From the NCBI RefSeq assembly GCF_001654985.1, contig NZ_LXEU01000051.1, forward strand, positions 1 through 64,000: a stretch of DNA of 64,000 nucleotides, read 5' to 3'. The position numbers and the translations under genes are program-made. This document shows, piece by piece, positions 62,807-64,000 of the stretch (within the stretch, counting starts at the first letter, position 1; every line of letters begins with the position of its first letter). This DNA is from Kluyvera georgiana ATCC 51603 (GTDB lineage: Bacteria > Pseudomonadota > Gammaproteobacteria > Enterobacterales > Enterobacteriaceae). The notes under the pieces were generated by a model. The model was not told where the DNA came from. It worked only from the letters and a program-made list of their open reading frames with translations, and ran no database searches.

Positions 62807-63205
62807 ATGACACTACAGAATGACGCTCCACAGGGAGAGCTGGTATTACGCACCTTAGCCATGCCTGCGGATACCAATGCCAACGGCGATATTTTTGGCG
62901 GTTGGCTCATGTCGCAAATGGATATTGGTGGCGCCATTATGGCGAAAGAAGTGGCCCATGGCCGCGTGGTGACCGTGCGGGTAGACGGGATGACGTTCCT
63001 GCGCCCGGTGGCGGTTGGCGACGTGGTGTGCTGCTATGCGCGCTGCGTTAAACGCGGCAATACATCGGTGACGATCAATATTGAAGTGTGGGTGAAAAAG
63101 GTATCATCAGAGCCGATTGGTCAGCGTTATAAAGCGACCGAGGCGCTGTTTATCTATGTCGCGGTCGACCCTTCGGGGAAACCACGCGCCATTCCAACCG
63201 CATAA
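62807..63205 (+). CDS. yciA: YciA, acyl-CoA thioesterase
   Basis: 132 residues. Hot-dog fold with DTNANGDIFGGWLMSQMDIG. Hydrolyses a range of acyl-CoAs. Ends before a strong terminator. Confidence 0.96.
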   Translation: MTLQNDAPQGELVLRTLAMPADTNANGDIFGGWLMSQMDIGGAIMAKEVAHGRVVTVRVDGMTFLRPVAVGDVVCCYARCVKRGNTSVTINIEVWVKKVSSEPIGQRYKATEALFIYVAVDPSGKPRAIPTA

Positions 63206-63207
63206 TC

Positions 63208-63233
63208 ACAGGCCCGGCATTCGCCGGGCCTGT
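63208..63233. terminator. Bidirectional terminator between yciA and yniB
   Basis: ACAGGCCCGGC-ATTC-GCCGGGCCTGT, perfect 11-bp stem between convergent genes. Confidence 0.85.
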
Positions 63234-63238
63234 TGCAT

Positions 63239-63775
63239 TCAGAGGAAACCAAGCACCTTCAGAACGAAGTAGCCGATCACAATCACGATAATCGGCAGAA
63301 TATAGAGCGGGAAAAACTGCACGAAAATGGTATGACGCGGCACCTCGACGCGGGCCTCCAGCGCTTCACGACTCATCCCTTCCGCCCCTTTCGCCTTCTC
63401 CAGAATCAGCTGATCGTTCACCCCTTCACGCAAAAACTTCGCCTGACGGGCCATCCGCGCGCCGGAGTCCTGCAGCGCCAGCGCAACGAAAATCAGCGCA
63501 AAAATAATCCAGAACATAATATTCAGACCGTTATGAAAGTCCGGCTGCGGCGAGTTGTACCAAAAGAGATTCAGGAATGGCGTATTGAAACGCATCATGT
63601 CGACCATCACGTGGACAAAGTCCATCATGACGGCATCGATTCCCGGCTGCTTAGCGCTGTGTTCATACATGAATTTCAGCACGGAAATCAGCGTAGAGAT
63701 CAGGGCAGGAATAAAAATAACCCACCCGGCAATACGCTTGAGGATGGCAATGCGTCCAGCTTGTTGATACGTCAT
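63239..63775 (-). CDS. yniB: YniB, inner-membrane protein
   Basis: 178 residues, the E. coli YniB length. MTYQQAGRIAILKRIAGWVI start; three to four membrane segments with a C-terminal FFPLYILPIIVIVIGYFVL. Function unknown. Divergent from hxpB as yniB/yniC in E. coli. Confidence 0.9.
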   Translation of the reverse strand: MTYQQAGRIAILKRIAGWVIFIPALISTLISVLKFMYEHSAKQPGIDAVMMDFVHVMVDMMRFNTPFLNLFWYNSPQPDFHNGLNIMFWIIFALIFVALALQDSGARMARQAKFLREGVNDQLILEKAKGAEGMSREALEARVEVPRHTIFVQFFPLYILPIIVIVIGYFVLKVLGFL

Positions 63776-63912
63776 GGGTTCCCCTTGTTAAGACGCTGTC
63801 TCTCGGGCTAAGTGCTTATTAAGTCTACCCGCTGAAGGTGACTTTCGCCCGACTTTACGCCCGATATGATATACCATTAACCGGCATTCGTTACCCTAAA
63901 GGAGAGGTAGTT

Positions 63913-64000
63913 ATGTCCACCGAGCGTCAAATACGCGCCGCAATATTCGATATGGATGGATTACTGATCGATTCCGAGCCGCTGTGGGACCGTGCCGAGC
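63913..64000 (+). CDS. hxpB: HxpB (YniC), HAD-family hexitol/2-deoxyglucose-6-phosphatase, 5' part
   Basis: Only the first 29 codons are present: MSTERQIRAAIFDMDGLLID with the HAD nucleophile motif DMDG. GGAGAGG site. Continues past the window end. Confidence 0.92.
   Translation, partial: MSTERQIRAAIFDMDGLLIDSEPLWDRAE

Noticed and set aside
1..64000. tRNA genes, rRNA genes, CRISPR arrays and insertion sequences
   Set aside because: None seen; the prophage uses ompW, not a tRNA, and no regular spaced repeat array or transposase was found.

Overview
The window is a chromosomal segment of an enterobacterium of the Klebsiella/Raoultella/Enterobacter group that carries a complete lambda-type prophage of about 45.7 kb. 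The host assignment rests on the trp operon (operator identical to the E. coli consensus, fused trpGD and trpCF genes), its neighbours rluB, yciO, rnm, ompW, yciC, yciB and yciA, and the general composition; the species itself cannot be fixed from the sequence.

Host DNA, 1-14500: the start of rluB, an HNH nuclease gene, yciO-rnm, the trp promoter/operator, leader and attenuator, trpE-trpGD-trpCF-trpB-trpA with its terminator, a previously unlisted Fur-box-controlled RyhB-family small RNA, a LysE-type exporter, a LysR regulator divergent from a UbiD-family decarboxylase, a small secreted Gly/His-rich protein, and finally the displaced 3' end of the host ompW gene.

Prophage, about 14500-60215: it is integrated in the 3' part of ompW. 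A 22-bp core is shared by both ends (14479-14500 and 60215-60236). The phage brought its own ompW 3' end, so ompW is intact but its last codons are phage-derived. The late genes read leftward: late promoter, a long structured leader with three terminators, pinholin, SAR endolysin, Rz/Rz1, a two-gene accessory locus, a cos site very like that of lambda, then terminase, portal, protease/scaffold, decoration, capsid, tail and fibre genes in lambda order. A two-gene secreted-protein moron with its own promoter and terminator sits between tail genes K and I. The early leftward region holds a short CI-like repressor, Cro- and CII-position regulators, O/P-type replication genes, a chain of overlapping small genes, a cytosine methyltransferase, two LexA-box genes, RusA and a putative late antiterminator. 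Rightward from the repressor lie small genes, a large exonuclease, excisionase and integrase.

Accessory systems that merit attention: (1) a probable type I toxin-antitoxin module at 45823-46275, with a 27-residue hydrophobic peptide and a divergent small RNA able to pair over 21 nt with the toxin mRNA leader; (2) a two-gene operon next to attR encoding a caspase-like protease with an EF-hand loop plus a 96-residue partner; (3) an AT-rich two-gene locus between cos and the lysis genes; (4) the secreted moron pair. None of the three first systems has an obvious phage-structural job, and all sit at positions where prophages usually carry defence or host-fitness genes.

Host DNA, 60118-64000: ompW, a Cys-cluster protein, yciC, yciB, yciA, then yniB and the start of hxpB. 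In E. coli K-12 the last two lie far from yciA, so a chromosomal rearrangement junction separates the two lineages here.
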